DNA of 64,000 nt, taken from Bacillota bacterium. Its GTDB lineage: Bacteria; Bacillota; Clostridia; Oscillospirales; Acutalibacteraceae. Positions 61,739 through 64,000 of this stretch are shown piece after piece. The notes under the pieces were generated by a model, which was given only the letters and a program-made list of their open reading frames with translations, was not told the origin of the DNA and made no database searches. A program made the translations under genes and the position numbers. Location: assembly GCA_023391275.1 (NCBI GenBank), contig JAEWBE010000030.1, positions 4,395-68,394 on the forward strand, read 5' to 3'. Position 1 is the first letter of the stretch, and each line of letters starts with the position of its first letter.

Positions 61739-62428
61739 TCATTTTTTAAATTCCGCAAATAGAAACAAGGGAAATTCATCTGATTTTATTATTCCGTCAT
61801 AAGATTTAGGCTCACCAAGGTGTGCCAAGGTAAAACCGCAATTAATAATCGTGTTTAAGTATTTGCTTATCGTCCTATGGAAATGCTTTGTCTTACCCCA
61901 ATACTCATTATTAAAATGATATTCTGATAAATACCTCTCCATTATCTTTCTTTTTCTAAAACCTGTTTCGTCCTGGTCCCACTCACAATCATAAAAAGTT
62001 GGATGGACAATTGACATATAAAATATGCCGTTATACTTTGTTATTCTATAAACCTCTTGAATTAATTTATCAATATCTTCTGTATCCATCAGCACTTGGT
62101 TGCAAAAAACAATGTCATATTCTTCATCGGAATAAGCTAACATCTTTTCAATGTCGGCGTATTCAAAAACACAATGAGGATATTGTTCTTTTGCAATAGA
62201 TAACATCTTTTTAGATCCATCGCATCCAACAGCATTGCCTCCAATCGTTCTAAAATAATCAGTATAATACCCATATCCACAGCCAAGGTCCAATACTTTT
62301 TCATTGGTAAGTTTATTAAAACGGCACTCTACTACACTCTTGTTTATTTGAACAAACTCGGAATCTTCCTGTGATGAAAAGTATTGTTGTGCAGCGTCGT
62401 TCCATTGCCTAATGATTTCATCACTCAT
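61739..62428 (-). CDS. class I SAM-dependent methyltransferase
   Basis: A 229-residue methyltransferase from the ATG at 62428 (MSDEIIRQWNDAAQQYF), which follows AAAGGAGG; an upstream ATG at 62452 lacks such a site. The SAM site is KVLDLGCGYGYYTDYFR, followed by GCDGSKKMLSIAKEQY and the post-I region YDIVFCNQVLMDTEDID, and the acid loop YMSIVHPTFYD. The family (Methyltransf_11/25) acts on small molecules. Nothing nearby suggests a pathway; upstream is a response regulator and downstream a structured gap. It may be a self-standing resistance or metabolite methylase. Substrate unknown. Confidence 0.8.
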   Translation of the reverse strand: MSDEIIRQWNDAAQQYFSSQEDSEFVQINKSVVECRFNKLTNEKVLDLGCGYGYYTDYFRTIGGNAVGCDGSKKMLSIAKEQYPHCVFEYADIEKMLAYSDEEYDIVFCNQVLMDTEDIDKLIQEVYRITKYNGIFYMSIVHPTFYDCEWDQDETGFRKRKIMERYLSEYHFNNEYWGKTKHFHRTISKYLNTIINCGFTLAHLGEPKSYDGIIKSDEFPLFLFAEFKK

Positions 62429-62636
62429 ATTGTAAACCTCCTTTATCTTCACCAGATATCAATCAAAACGTATTCTCAATTAATGCCATAAATATAATGT
62501 AAAGTCAAGACAATCAATCGTATTGATTAATATCTTCGATTCTTACAATCTATCCTTTGTCTTAACATCTTAATCCCGACCGGTTCGCCTTTCTGCCATT
62601 ATGAATGATTTATCTGAAAGGATCCTAATACGTTCC

Positions 62637-62680
62637 AAAGACGCCCTGAATGACTTTTAACAGTCTGTCAGGGCGTCTTT
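62637..62680 (-). terminator. terminator overlapping the end of the AraC part
   Basis: AAAGACGCCCTGA and TCAGGGCGTCTTT are perfect 13-base arms 18 bases apart. The stop codon of the regulator fragment at 62668 lies inside the right arm. On the minus strand a short CTTT follows. Confidence 0.6.
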
Positions 62681-63390
62681 TGGACAGTCATATCTGATGA
62701 TTCTTTTGGATTCAGGCTTCGATACTGCGCAGGACTTTTTCCGCAATAATTTTTAAATAGTCTGGAAAAATAGTTAATATCGTGATACCCCAGCTGATAA
62801 CCGACTTCATAAGTTTTCAAATCCGTATTTTTAAACAGGTATTCTGCGCGCGCCATCTTCACCATTGTGACAAAATTATTGTAATGCATTCCGGTTTTGA
62901 CGGCGAAGGTATTACTCAGATAAGTATTGTTGATATAAAATTTTTCCGCAAGCACTTTCAGCTTAACGTCTTCTTCCGAATGGCTTAGTATGTAAGCGCA
63001 AATTTCGCTGATTGTGCCATCTTCAATCTGTGGCTGATACCTGCGGATGAAACTCAGCAAAAAAGTCATTTTGCCGCAATAATATTCTTTGCATGTGTCT
63101 GTACCGTTTTCCTGCAGATATTCCGTGGTGTCAAAGAATCGAATATCAATAAAATCACTTAGCCAATAGATTCTGGAGTATACCTCTTCCACAATATTAT
63201 GATACAGCTTTCTGACGATGATATCGGCCTTTATAATATCATCACCCATCATGGTATATACATTTTCTGCGGCACTGTCGAAAATCCGTATTGCATCTGT
63301 GTTCCGATTCAGAAAACCGTCAACAATCCCTTTTTCTTCCACAGAGGGGTACGCCCAGCCGAAGTCGGCTTCCGATGGTTTTCCGGACAC
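62668..63390 (-). pseudogene. AraC-type C-terminal part of a split response regulator
   Basis: A 240-residue frame beginning at a GTG (VSGKPSEADFGWAYPS). The C-terminal 100 residues are a YesN-like AraC DNA-binding domain: VKLKVLAEKFYINNTYLSNTFAVKTGMHYNNFVTMVKMARAEYLF and YEVGYQLGYHDINYFSRLFKNYCGKSPAQYRSL. It is in the same frame as the receiver domain at 63403, separated only by one TAA and four codons (63391-63405). Joined, they form a normal 370-residue REC-linker-AraC regulator. It could be a broken gene, two proteins by restart at the GTG (no clear ribosome site), or a read-through product. Confidence 0.65.
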
Positions 63391-63402
63391 GCCTTTCCCT
63401 TT

Positions 63403-63786
63403 TTAACCGGCGCTCAGAAAACGGCGCGCCCGCTTGAACAGTTCCAGAAGGCTTTCCTGGCTGGGGGGCTTAACAAGATAATCAAATGCGCCCAACACAA
63501 TTCCCTGCCGGGCGTAATTGAATTCGCTGTACTCGCTTAGCAGCACCACACAGGAGCACAGGCCCTCCTGATTAATTTTGCGCAGGAGCTGCAGACCGTC
63601 AATCACCGGCATGCGGATGTCTGTAAGAACCATATCATAGGAAGAGGATTTCAGCATTTCTATTGCCTGTCTTCCATTATTGGCTTTTCCCGCCACCTCG
63701 AATCCGGAAATATCTCCCCATACTTTCAGTCTTTTCAGTTCAATTAGAAAAATATCCCGGTCATCCACCATCAAAACCCGGTACAT
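63403..63786 (-). pseudogene. receiver-domain part of a split response regulator
   Basis: About 127 residues from the ATG at 63786 (MYRVLMVDDRDIFLIELKRL), with AGGAGGTG upstream. The receiver fold is complete: phospho-acceptor Asp in DMVLTDIRMPVIDGLQLL, VVLLSEYSEFNYARQGI and the Lys in DYLVKPPSQESLLEL. The frame ends in a TAA right after RRFLSAG, and in-frame coding of a linker and AraC domain goes on. The stop interrupts a YesN-like protein, so the receiver would be freed from its DNA-binding half. It is downstream of a histidine kinase whose end lies in this window. Confidence 0.7.
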
Positions 63787-63826
63787 CTGCCGACACCTCC
63801 TAAAGAAACAATCAAGCCACACGAAC

Positions 63827-64000
63827 CTATTTTAAAATATTGCCCGGGGGAAGAGTAAAATTCACACAAGCCCCCTTTCCAACCTCGCCGGTTATCCAGA
63901 CTCTGCCGTCCATTGCCTGAATGAGCTTTTTCACAATGGACAGACCTACCCCGCTTCCTTCGAATTCATCATCGGAATGCATACGCTGAAACATACCGAA
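63827..64000 (-). CDS. sensor histidine kinase, C-terminal end (runs off window)
   Basis: The last 57 residues of a kinase ATPase domain: FGMFQRMHSDDEFEGSGVGL then SIVKKLIQAMDGRVWITGEV and GACVNFTLPPG. The E-G-S-G-V-G-L G2 box and the F-x-R element place it in the HATPase_c family, as in hybrid or PAS-linked kinases rather than YesM. It stops 40 bases before the start of the receiver gene at 63786, so they form a two-component pair. The N-terminal sensor part is outside the window. Confidence 0.88.
   Translation of the reverse strand, partial: FGMFQRMHSDDEFEGSGVGLSIVKKLIQAMDGRVWITGEVGKGACVNFTLPPGNILK

Noticed and set aside
1..64000. CRISPR arrays, tRNA, rRNA, complete insertion sequences or prophage genes
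   Set aside because: None was seen: no regularly spaced direct repeats, no transposase or integrase motifs, and no rRNA-like or cloverleaf-like stretch.

Overview
The window reads as a chromosomal segment of an anaerobic, low-to-medium GC Firmicute, most likely a clostridial or Oscillospirales-type fermenter. Signs are the Clostridia-style AGGAGG ribosome sites with many GTG/TTG starts, YesM/YesN two-component systems, a flavodiiron protein, a rubredoxin fusion, a glycyl radical enzyme with its activase, and lipoprotein binding proteins with MalFG- and RbsAC-type transporters. The species cannot be fixed from the sequence. Nearly all genes look intact. There is no CRISPR array, no rRNA or tRNA that I can see, and no complete insertion sequence.

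Region 1 (1-22515) is a surface-glycan locus of the ABC-transporter (Wzm/Wzt) type. It is AT-rich compared with the 44-52 kb part. On the minus strand, reading from 18840 downwards, it holds a mannose-1-phosphate guanylyltransferase, Wzm, Wzt with a C-terminal glycan-binding domain, a radical SAM/SPASM protein with two beta-sandwich domains, a coiled-coil methyltransferase (candidate chain cap), a double glycosyltransferase, another GT4, a PIG-V-like membrane transferase, a small anchored beta protein, a WecE-type aminotransferase, a second divergent DegT-like protein, a PglD/NeuD-like acyltransferase, an ATP-grasp ligase, an ArnC-like polyprenyl-phosphate glycosyltransferase, two half-size EmrE-like proteins and dTDP-sugar genes (rfbA, rfbB). 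Three more GT4 genes run the other way (19076-22515).

Region 2 (22596-30738) is a catabolic cluster of unknown substrate: FAD oxidoreductase, zinc alcohol dehydrogenase, an IrrE/ImmA-like HExxH protein, a HyuA-like ASKHA protein without HyuB, and a 12-TM-type transporter, with a divergent RpiR-type regulator and a cre-like site.

Region 3 (30913-44016) is a polyol utilisation operon: lipoprotein binding protein, two permeases, two different ATPases, an erythritol/L-threitol-dehydrogenase-like enzyme, a LyxK-like FGGY kinase and a HAD phosphatase, flanked by a YesM/YesN pair.

Region 4 (44132-47972) is a redox unit: a flavodiiron protein beside an acyl-CoA dehydrogenase / EtfA C-domain / rubredoxin fusion, with an Rrf2 regulator.

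Region 5 (48112-60775) is the most coherent candidate for an undescribed system. A glycyl radical enzyme and its activase are flanked by two paralogous LacI regulators and followed by an RbsABC-type transporter and an aldo/keto reductase. Five LacI-type operators with the shared core CAAACGNTTTC (or its complement) sit at the promoters of both regulators, the radical enzyme, the transporter and a 42-codon ORF, so the parts look like one regulon. The key dehydratase residues Cys433, Glu435 and Gly779 are present, but the diol-binding Asp of glycerol dehydratase is a Lys, so the substrate is probably not glycerol or propanediol.

Region 6 (60776-64000) contains a structured intergenic stretch, a stand-alone methyltransferase, and a YesN-like response regulator split by one in-frame stop next to the 3' end of a histidine kinase.
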